Below, in pieces: positions 54,606 to 64,000 of a stretch of 64,000 bases of DNA. The position numbers were made by a program, and so were the translations under genes. Below the pieces are notes generated by a model that was given only the letters and a program-made list of their open reading frames with translations, was not told the DNA's origin and did no database searches. Position 1 is the first letter of the stretch. Every line of letters starts with the position of its first letter. This stretch comes from Codonopsis lanceolata (taxonomy: Eukaryota > Streptophyta > Magnoliopsida > Asterales > Campanulaceae), in NCBI GenBank assembly GCA_013146195.2, contig CM028377.1:174685845-174749844 (forward strand). The letters run 5' to 3'.

Positions 54606-55147
54606 GTAGTACAAACAACAACCGTTGCAAACAAAACCGTAATACAAAATTGTAATGCGAATACAAAAGTAATACAAAACCGTAATACAAAATTGTAATA
54701 TGAATACGTAATACAAATACGTGATACAAAACTGTAATACAAAACAGTACTACAAAACTGTAATATAAATATGTAATGCAAATACGTCATACAAATACGT
54801 AATACAAAAACGTAACACAAAAACATAACACAAATACGTAATACAAAAACATACTACAAATACGTTCTACAAAACCGTAATACAAGTACGTAACACAAAA
54901 CCATAATACAAACAGTAATACAAAAACGGAATACAAAACCTAATACAAATACGTAATACAAAACCATAATACAAATACATAATAATAATACGTAATACAA
55001 AAACCGTAATATAAATACGTAATACAAAACCGTAATACAAATACGTAATACAAAAATGTAATCCAAATACGCAATACAAAACATAATACAAAAACGTAAT
55101 ACAAATATGTAGTGAAATTAAGTTATACAAAAACGTAACACAAAACC
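54606..55147 (+). repeat. 13-bp minisatellite block, unit 2
   Basis: As in unit 1, but starts ACCGTTGCAAAC and carries ACGCAATAC near 55070, markers shared with unit 4 only. Confidence 0.95.
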
Positions 55148-56779
55148 ATTGTCTAACTTTCAAGATTCAAAGACTTTGGCCTTGTCATACCTTTCTCGAG
55201 CCGCTCACTTATGAATTTCCATTTTATGTAATTTGTCCGAGTTTGCTTTTTGCTAGTGAGCAATTTCTCATTTTTATAATTTTTGAGTTTTGCGGTGAAA
55301 AAAGAGTAGATGTTAATGTGGTCATGGTTTCTAGTGTGATCGATTCCATTCCGGATAATCCGGACCATCACTTTGCACGTCATCGCATGTAGAGTTCCTG
55401 GTTATTTATTTTTTGTGGTTGAATTTTGAATAAGCTGAAAAAAGAGTACATGTTAATGTGGCCATTGTTTCTAGTGTGATCGATTCCATTCGGATAATCC
55501 GGACCATCACTCTGGTTATCACATGTAGAGTTCCCGGTTATTCATTTTTGTGGTTGAATTTTGTATAATATTTTTGTTGTGATTTTATGGTGACCTATTG
55601 ATTTCTTTTAGGTTCACCGCCAAGAAGAATGCCTCGTTTGAGGATATAGAACAAAAATTCAGCTACCACATGGGTCGGAAGATACGCCTTGAGCTGTGAT
55701 CCATTGGCTTAGATGGCATAGAGCTTCGCACTCGGCCAAGAAGATGTAATTCATACGTGTTTCATGTTATTTTTACTTACTCTTGTATTACTTCATGAAA
55801 TTTGTTATGCGTAATATGCTCCACTTCTGGTATGTATTTTGGTTGAAATTTGTTTGATTTTGATTTTGTTTACATTGTTCGCTTCTTTTTGATTCACAAA
55901 CCTATGGCACTTGGGCTAGGAGATCCGCTCTCAAGACGATCTTTTGGCTTCTATACGATTTTTGACTTCTCAATTTGCCTCAAGGTTTTTTGTTCGTTAA
56001 CATAGTTTCCCACATATTGCTTTTCTTTGTGTTGGAATACAATTCAATGTTATCTAAAAAAAGGCAATAAAACAAATACAGAAAATAAAACGAATATAAT
56101 TACGTAACAAAATTACGTAAAAGCCGAGGTCAGAGTTAGACTCTTTCTCCGTAAGACGAAATTGTCACGTATACAGTTCTCATGATCTACGGCAATCGTA
56201 CTCAAGATACAACGACTTTCTAACTTATAATCATATCACAACGATTAAAAGATTTGGACAAACTAATCGAATACCCGAGACTTTCTTCGATGAACTAATC
56301 GGATCGATTGCACACAGCGTGCGAAAAGCCAACACAAAAGAGAGCAGTTTTAGAAAAAGGACTATAGAACACCATTTTCAACTTACACACACCACTGTGC
56401 AATTAATAGAAAGAAAAGGGGCGCTATTTGGAACCCCAACTCCTTTAAACACACCCCTTTTTTAATTGATTTGTTTTTTAAAATTTGTTATTCTTCAATT
56501 TAGATGACTTTATCGTTTTTTTTTTGTAGCCAATGAGCATCAATCATCACGTGGTGCAATCTCCCAAAACAATCATTTTTGGATGGGTTGAGCTTTCAAT
56601 CCTACAAATGTCACTTGTCTCTGATCGTAACTCATTTGTCATCAATTCGGTATCATTCGATCGTATTTGTGATTTTTAGATCTCTATAGTTTATCTACTA
56701 TTGATATTATAGTTGTTTTAAACTCAAGGATTTTGTATTTGATATTTGTTATCGTTTAGCAACATTTATGTGTATGTGC

Positions 56780-57318
56780 GTAGTACAAACAACAACCGTA
56801 GCAAACAAAACCGTAATACAAAATTGTAATGCGAATGCGTAATACAAAACCGTAATACAAAATTGTAATATGAATACGTAATACAAATACGTGATACAAA
56901 ACTGTAATACAAAACAGTACTACAAAACTGTAATATAAATATGTAATGCAAATACGTCATACAAATACGTAATACAAAAACGTAACACAAAAACATAACA
57001 CAAATACGTAATACAAAAACATAATACAAATACGTACTACAAAACCGTAATACAAGTACGTAACACAAAACCATAATACAAACAGTAATACAAAAATGGA
57101 ATACAAAACCTAATACAAATACGTAATACAAAACCATAATACAAATACATAATAATAATACGTAATACAAAAACCGTAATATAAATACGTAATACAAAAC
57201 CGTAATACAAATACGTAATACAAAAATGTAATCCAAATACGTAATACAAAACATAATACAAAAACGTAATACAAATATGTAGTGAAATTAAGTTATACAA
57301 AAACGTAACACAAAACCA
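56780..57318 (+). repeat. 13-bp minisatellite block, unit 3
   Basis: Starts ACCGTAGCAAAC and keeps ACGTAATAC at the position where units 2 and 4 have ACGCAATAC. Confidence 0.95.
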
Positions 57319-58958
57319 TTGTCTAACTTTCAGTATTCAGCACTTTGGCCTTGTCATACCTTTCTGAGCCGCTCACTTATGAATTTCCATTTTATGTAAT
57401 TTGTCTGAGTTTGCTTTTGCTAGTGAGCAATTTCTCATTTTTATAATTTTTGAGTTTTGCAGCTGAAAAAAGAGTAGATGTTAATGTGGCCATGGTTTCT
57501 AGTGTGATCGATTCCATTCCGGATAATCCGGACCATCACTTTGCACGTTATCGCATGTAGAGTTCCTAGTAATTCATTTTTTGTGGTTGAATTTTGTATA
57601 AGCTGAAAAAAGAGTAGATGTTAATGTGGCCATTGTTTCTAGTGTGATCGATTCCATTCCGGATAATCCGGACCATCACTCTGCTGGTTATCACATGTAG
57701 AGTTCCTGGTTATTCATTTTTTGTGGTTGAATTTTGTATAATATTTTTGTTGTGATTTTATGACTGACCTATTGATTTCTTTTAGGTTTACCGCCAAGAA
57801 GAATGCCTCGTTTGAGGATATAGAACAAAAATTCAGCTACCACATGGGTCGGAAGATACGCCTTGAGCTGTGATCCATTGGCTTAGATGGCATAGAGCTT
57901 CGCACTCGGCCAAGAAGATGTAATTCATACGTGTTTCATGTTATTTTTACTTACTCTTGTATTACTTCATGAAATTTGTTATGCGTAATATGCTACACTT
58001 CTGGTATGTGTTTTGGTTGAAATTTGTTTGATTTTGATTTTGTTTACATTGTTGCTGCTTCTTTTTGATTCACAAACCTATGGCACTTGGGCTAGGAGAT
58101 CTGCTCTCAAACGATCTTTTGGCTTCTATACGATTTTTGACTTCTCAATTTGCCTCAAGGTTTTTTGTTCGTTAACATAGTTTCCCACATATTGCTTTTC
58201 TTTGTGTTGGAATACAATTCAATGTGATCTAAAAAAAAGGCAATAAAACAAATACAGAAAATAAAACGAATATAATTACGTAACAAAATTACGTAAAAGC
58301 CGAGGTCAGAGTTAGACTCTTTCTCCGTAAGACGAAATTGTCACGTATACAGTTCTCATGATCTACGGCAATCGTACTCAAGATACAACGACTTTCTAAC
58401 TTATAATCATATCACAACGATTAAAAGATTTGGACAAACTAATCGAATACCCGAGACTTTCTTCGATGAACTAATCGGATCGATTGCACACAGCGTGCGA
58501 AAAGCCAACACAAAAGAGAGCAGTTTTAGAAAAAGGACTATAGAACACCATTTTCAACTTACACACACCAATGTGCAATTAATAGAAAGAAAAGGGGCGC
58601 TATTTGGAACCCCAACTCCTTTAAACACACCCCTTTTTTAATTGATTTGTTTTTTTAAAATTTGTTATTCTTCAATTTAGATGACTTTATCGTTTTTTTT
58701 TGTAGCCAATGAGCATCAATCATCACGTGGTGTGCAATCTCCCAAAACAATCATTTTTGGATGGGTTGAGCTTTCAATCCTACAAATGTCACTTGTCTCT
58801 GATCGTAACTCATTTGTCATCGATTCCGGTATCGTTCGATCGTATTTGTGATTTTTAGATCTCTATAGTTTATCTACTATTGATATTATAGTTGTTTTAA
58901 ACTCAAGGATTTTGTATTTGATATTTGTTATCGTTTAACAACATTTATGTGTATGTGC

Positions 58959-59493
58959 GTAGTACAAACAACAACCGTTGCAAACAAAACCGTAATACAA
59001 AATTGTAATGCGAATGCGTAATACAAAAGCGTAATACAAAATTGTAATATGAATACGTAATACAAATACGTGATACAAAACTGTAATACAAAACAGTACT
59101 ACAAAACTGTAATATAAATATGTAATGCAAATACGTCATACAAATACGAATACAAAAACGTAACACAAAAACATAACACAAATACGTAATACAAAAACAT
59201 AATACAAATACGTACTACAAAACCGTAATACAAGTACGTAACACAAAACCATAATACAAACAGTAATACAAAAATGGAATACAAAACCTAATACAAATAC
59301 GTAATACAAAACCATAATACAAATACATAATAATAATACGTAATACAAAAACCGTAATATAAATACGTAATACAAAACCGTAATACAAATACGTAATACA
59401 AAAATGTAATCCAAATACGCAATACAAAACATAATACAAAAACGTAATACAAATATGTAGTGAAATTAAGTTATACAAAAACGTAACATAAAA
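58959..59493 (+). repeat. 13-bp minisatellite block, unit 4
   Basis: Carries the unit 2 markers (ACCGTTGC, ACGCAATAC). A two-base loss near 59148 (AAATACGAATACAAA) breaks the 13-bp rhythm. Confidence 0.95.
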
Positions 59494-60889
59494 CCATTGT
59501 CTAACTTTCGATTATTCAAAGACTTTGGCCTTGTCATACCTTTCTGAGCCGCTCACTTATGAATTTCCATTTTATGTAATTTGTCTGAGTTTGCTTTTGC
59601 TAGTGAGCAATTTCTCATTTTTATAATTTTTGAATTTTGCAGCTGAAAAAAGAGTTGATGTTAATGTGGCCATGGTTTCTAGTGTGATCGATTCCATTCC
59701 GGATAATCCGGACCATCACTTTGCACGTTATCGCATGTAGAGTTCCTAGTAATTCATTTTTTGTGGTTGAATTATGTATAAGCTGAAAAAAGAGTAGATG
59801 TTAATGTGGCCATTGTTTCTAGTGTGATCGATTCCATTCCGGATAATCCGGACCATCACTCTGCTGGTTATCACATGTAGAGTTCCTGGTTATTCATTTT
59901 TTGTGGTTGAATTTTGTATAATATTTGTGTTGTGATTTTATGACTGACCTATTGATTTCTTTTAGGTTTACCGCCAAGAAGAATGCCTCGTTTGAGGATA
60001 TAGAACAAAAATTCAGCTACCACATGGGTCGGAAGATACGCCTTGAGCTGTGATCCATTGGCTTAGATGGCATAGAGCTTCGCACTCGGCCAAAAAGATG
60101 TAATTCATACGTGTTTCATGTTATTTTTACTTACTCTTGTATTACTTCATGAAATTTGTTATGCGTAATATGCTACACTTCTGGTATGTGTTTTGGTTGA
60201 AATTTGTTTGATTTTGATTTTGTTTACATTGTTCTTTGCTTCTTTTTGATTCACAAACCTATGGCACTTGGGCTAGGAGATCTGCTCTCAAACGATCTTT
60301 TGGCTTCTATACGATTTTTGACTTCTCAATTTGCCTCAAGGTTTTTTGTTCGTTAACATAGTTTCCCACATATTGTTTTTCTTTGTGTTGGAATACAATT
60401 CAATGTGATCTAAAAAAAAGGCAATAAAACAAATACAGAAAATAAAACGAATATAATTACGTAACAAAATTACGTAAATGACGAGGTCAGAGTTAGACTC
60501 TTTCTCCGTAAGACGAAATTGTCACGTATACAGTTCTCATGATCTACTGCAATCGTACTCAAGATAGAACGACTTCTAACTTATAATCATATCACAACGA
60601 TTAAAAGATTTGGACAAACTAATCGAATACCCGAGACTTTCTTCGATGAACTAATCGGATCGATTGCACACAGCGTGCGAAAAGCCAACACAAAAGAGAG
60701 CAATTTTAGAAAAAGGACTATAGAACACCATTTTCAACTTACACACACCACTGTGCAATTAATAGAAAGAAAAGGGGCGCTATTTGGAACCCCAACTCCT
60801 TTAAACACACCCCTTTTTTAATTGATTTGTTTTTTAAAAATTTGTTATTCTTCAATTTAGATGACTTTATCGTTTTTTTTCTGTAGCCA

Positions 60890-61030
60890 ATGAGCATCAA
60901 TCATCACGTGGTGCAATCTCCCAAAACAATCATTTTTGGATGGGTTGAGCTTTCAATCCTACAAATGTCACTTGTCTCTGATCGTAACTCATTTGTCATC
61001 AATTCCGGTATCATTCGATCGTATTTGTGA
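60890..61030 (+). CDS. 46-codon frame, intact copy in unit 5
   Basis: Reads MSINHHVVQSPKTIIFGW ... LSILQMSLVSDRNSFVINSG ... SYL-stop. Units 2 and 4 share a 2-base insertion (GTGGTGTGCAA) and unit 3 lacks one C (ATTCGG), both frame-breaking. Preceded by a T-tract and TTCTGTAG, so it may be an exon. Function unknown. Confidence 0.35.
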   Translation: MSINHHVVQSPKTIIFGWVELSILQMSLVSDRNSFVINSGIIRSYL

Positions 61031-61137
61031 TTTTTAGATCTCTATAGTTTATCTACTATTGATATTATAGTTGTTTTAAACTCAAGGATTTTGTATTTGA
61101 TATTTGTTATCGTTTAGCAGCATTTATGTGTATGTGC

Positions 61138-61665
61138 GTAGTACAAACAACAACCGTAGCAAACAAAACCGTAATACAAAATTGTAATGCGAATGCGTAA
61201 TACAAAATTGTAATATGAATACGTAATACAAATACGTGATACAAAACTGTAATACAAAACAGTACTACAAAACTGTAATATAAATATGTAATGCAAATAC
61301 GTCATACAAATACGTAATACAAAAACGTAACACAAAAACATAACACAAATACGTAATACAAAAACATAATACAAATACGTACTACAAAACCGTAATACAA
61401 GTACGTAACACAAAACCATAATACAAACAGTAATACAAAAACGGAATACAAAACCTAATACAAATACGTAATACAAAACCATAATACAAATACATAATAA
61501 TAATACGTAATACAAAAACCGTAATATAAATACGTAATACAAAACCGTAATACAAATACGTAATACAAAAATGTAATCCAAATACGTAATACAAAACATA
61601 ATACAAAAACGTAATACAAATATGTAGTGAAATTAAGTTATACAAAAACGTAACACAAAACCATT
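61138..61665 (+). repeat. 13-bp minisatellite block, unit 5
   Basis: As in units 1 and 3, with one pair of 13-bp units lost near 61205 (directly CGTAATACAAAATTGTAATATG). Confidence 0.95.
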
Positions 61666-62128
61666 GTCTAACTTTCAGTATTCAGCACTTTGGCCTTGTC
61701 ATACCTTTCTGAGCCGCTCACTTATGAATTTCCATTTTATGTAATTTGTCTGAGTTTGCTTTTGCTAGTGAGCAATTTCTCATTTTTATAATTTTTGAGT
61801 TTTGCAGCTGAAAAAAGAGTAGATGTTAATGTGGCCATGGTTTCTAGTGTGATCGATTCCATTCCGGATAATCCGGACCATCACTTTGCACGTTATCGCA
61901 TGTAGAGTTCCTAGTTATTCGTTTTTTGTGGTTGAATTTTGTATAAGCTGAAAAAAGAGTAGATGTTAATGTGGCCATTGTTTCTAGTGTGATCGATTCC
62001 ATTCCGGATAATCCGGACCATCACTCTCGGTTATCACATGTAGAGTTCACCGGTTATTCATTTTTGTGGTTGAATTTTGTATAATATTTTTGTTGTGATT
62101 TTATGACTGACCTATTTATTTCTTTTAG

Positions 62129-62262
62129 GTTTACCGCCAAGAAGAATGCCTCGTTTGAGGATATAGAACAAAAATTCAGCTACCACATGGGTCGGAAGAT
62201 ACGCCTTGAGCTGCGATCCATTGGCTTAGTTGGCATAGAGCTTCGCACTCGGCCAAGAAGAT
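62129..62262 (+). CDS. Putative exon B, unit 5, open frame
   Basis: The only regular-array copy in this window with CGA instead of TGA, so the frame MTDLFISFRFTAKK ... SFEDIEQKFSYHMGRK, IRLELRSIGLVGIELRTRPR is open for 70 codons (62103-62315). Exon boundaries by splice signals are TTTTAG at 62123-62128 and GAT-GTAATT at 62262. Protein unknown. Glu/Arg/Lys-rich, probably helical. A2 of the same unit is frameshifted, but A1 could still splice to it in phase. Confidence 0.4.
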
Positions 62263-63052
62263 GTAATTCATACGTGTTTCATGTTATTTTTACTTACTCT
62301 TGTATTACTTCATGAAATTTGTTATGCGTAATATGCTCCACTTCTGGTATGTATTTTGGTTGAAATTTGTTTGATTTTGATTTTGTTTACATTGTTGCTG
62401 CTTCTTTTTGATTCACAAACCTATGGCACTTGGGCTAGGAGATCTGCTCTCAGACGATCTTTTGGCTTCTATACGATTTTTGACTTCTCAATTTGCCTCA
62501 AGGTTTTTTGTTCGTTAACATAGTTTCCCACATATTGCTTTTCTTTGTGTTGGAATACAATTCAATGTGATCTAAAAAAAAGGCAATAAAACAAATACAG
62601 AAAATAAAACGAATATAATTACGTAACAAAATTACGTAAAAGCCGAGGTCAGAGTTAGACTCTTTCTCCGTAAGACGAAATTGTCACGTATACAGTTCTC
62701 ATGATCTACGGCAATCGTACTCAAGATACAACGACTTTCTAACTTATAATCATATCACAACGATTAAAAGATTTGGACAAACTAATCGAATACCCGAGAC
62801 TTTCTTCGATGAACTAATCGGATCGATTGCACACAGCGTGCGAAAAGCCAACACAAAAGAGAGCAGTTTTAGAAAAAGGACTATAGAACACCATTTTCAA
62901 CTTACACACACCACTGTGCAATTAATAGAAAGAAAAGAGGCGCTATTTGGAACCCCAACTCCTTTAAACACACCCCTTTTTTAATTGATTTGTTTTTTAA
63001 AATTTGTTATTCTTCAATTTAGATGACTTTATCGTTTTTTTTTTTGTAGCCA

Positions 63053-63193
63053 ATGAGCATCAATCATCACGTGGTGCAATCTCCCAAAACAATCATTTTT
63101 GGATGGGTTGAGCTTTCAATCCTACAAATGTCACTTGTCTCTGATCGTAACTCATTTGTCATCGATTCCGGTATCATTCGATCGTATTTGTGA
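63053..63193 (+). CDS. 46-codon frame, intact copy in unit 6
   Basis: Same frame as at 60890-61030, with VIDSG as in the older copy at 46883. Start, length (141 bases) and stop are identical to both. Confidence 0.35.
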   Translation: MSINHHVVQSPKTIIFGWVELSILQMSLVSDRNSFVIDSGIIRSYL

Positions 63194-63300
63194 TTTTTAG
63201 ATCTCTATAGTTTATCTACTATTGATATTATAGTTGTTTTAAACTCAAGGATTTTGTATTTGATATTTGTTATCGTTTAGCAGCATTTATGTGTATGTGC

Positions 63301-63823
63301 GTAGTACAAACAACAACCGTAGCAAACAAAACCGTAATACAAAATTGTAATACGAATGCGTAATACAAAACCGTAATACAAAATTGTAATATGAATATGT
63401 AATACAAATATGTGATACAAAATTGTAATACAAAACTGTACTACAAAACTGTAATATAAATATGTAATGCAAATACGTCATACAAATACGTAATACAAAA
63501 ACGTAACACAAAAACATAACACAAATACGTAATACAAAAACATAATACAAATACGTTCTACAAAACCGTAATACAAGTACGTAACACAAAACCATAATAC
63601 AAACAGTAATACAAAAACGGAATACAAAACCTAATACAAAACAAATACATAATAATAATACGTAATACAAAAACCGTAATATAAATACGTAATACAAAAC
63701 CGTAATACAAATACGTAATACAAAAATGTAATCCAAATACGTAATACAAAACATAATACAAAAACGTAATACAAATATGTAGTGAAATTAAGTTATACAA
63801 AAACGTAACACAAAACCATTGTC
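63301..63823 (+). repeat. 13-bp minisatellite block, unit 6
   Basis: As in units 1, 3 and 5, with one pair of units missing near 63635 (CCTAATACAAAACAAATACAT). Confidence 0.95.
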
Positions 63824-64000
63824 TAACTTTCAGTATTCAGCACTTTGGCCTTGTCATACCTTTCTGAGCCGCTCACTTATGAATTTCCATTTTATGTAAT
63901 TTGTCTGAGTTTGCTTTTGCTAGTGAGCAATTTCTCATTTTTATAATTTTTGAGTTTTGCAGCTGAAAAAAGAGTAGATGTTAATGTGGCCATGGTTTCT

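Larger units (their letters stand above)
52220..64000 (+). repeat. Head-to-tail macrosatellite, period about 2.17 kb, five full units plus part of a sixth
   Basis: Using AGCATCAATCATCACG as anchor, units start at 52220, 54359, 56536, 58712, 60893 and 63056 (periods 2139, 2177, 2176, 2181, 2163). A second anchor, GTGTATGTGCGTAGTAC, at 52455, 54596, 56770, 58949, 61128 and 63291 gives the same spacing. Identity between units is very high, with only scattered substitutions and small indels. Each unit holds the 46-codon frame region, a 13-bp minisatellite block, exon A twice, exon B, a spacer with ACGTAA phrases, and the AAAAAGGACTATAGAACACC to GGAACCCCAACTCC segment. The array continues beyond the right edge. 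Confidence 0.97.

Noticed and set aside
47390..63823. CRISPR-like regular repeats
   Set aside because: The short units abut each other without unique spacers, and the setting is a plant nuclear genome.

Overview
The window is nuclear DNA from a flowering plant, most likely a eudicot. It is AT-rich, has no dense gene order, and is filled with plant transposon classes: Ty3/gypsy and Ty1/copia LTR elements with tRNA-Met type primer sites, Helitrons carrying RPA and helicase relics, Stowaway MITEs and long-inverted-repeat DNA elements. It also holds a plant DUF295 F-box relic and a DEK_C-like exon. I cannot name the species. No tRNA, rRNA or CRISPR locus was found. A 100-base run of N (7428-7527) is an assembly gap, so order across it is not assured.

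Layout. 1-7427: a decayed gypsy element on the minus strand (gag, protease, RT, RNase H, integrase, chromodomain-like tail), with an LTR of an unrelated family where its 3' LTR should start. 7528-10929: 3' half of a decayed copia element and its LTR. 10930-19030: mostly non-coding, with a transposon-type hypothetical protein relic, a MITE, a possible CT-rich first exon, and several tandem or segmental duplications. 19535-20701: a broken DUF295 F-box gene (minus), with a hAT-like insertion just upstream. 21556-30508: two related Helitron copies (one truncated, one complete end to end) separated by a SIRE-like copia gag fragment. A TIR element is nested in the first Helitron. 32309-32795: a TATA box and a short DEK_C-like reading frame with an internal 196-bp tandem duplication. 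33266-35400: an inverted-repeat element with short tandem repeats, then a long-TIR element. 36336-38693: a gypsy LTR with its primer site. 38807-42953: a copia element from 5' LTR to RNase H, full of stops and frameshifts. 42950-44363: an Athila/Tat-like LTR.

From about 45.9 kb to the end the window is one evolving repeat locus. It starts with a simple TACGTAATACG-type minisatellite and passes through two diverged, transposon-riddled repeat units (46.6-51.8 kb). It then becomes a regular head-to-tail array with a period of about 2.17 kb (52220 to beyond 64000, five full units and part of a sixth). Each regular unit holds a conserved 46-codon frame (intact in some), a roughly 0.5-kb block of 13-bp minisatellite, two copies of one putative exon, and a second putative exon in a compatible splice phase. 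Shared differences show that units 2 and 4 form one subtype and units 1, 3, 5 and 6 another. This is the sign of a dimeric higher-order repeat. I do not recognise the gene the exons came from.

Nothing here suggests genes working together in a pathway. The only candidates for present function are the DEK_C-like frame with its TATA box, and possibly transcripts of the 2.17-kb array.
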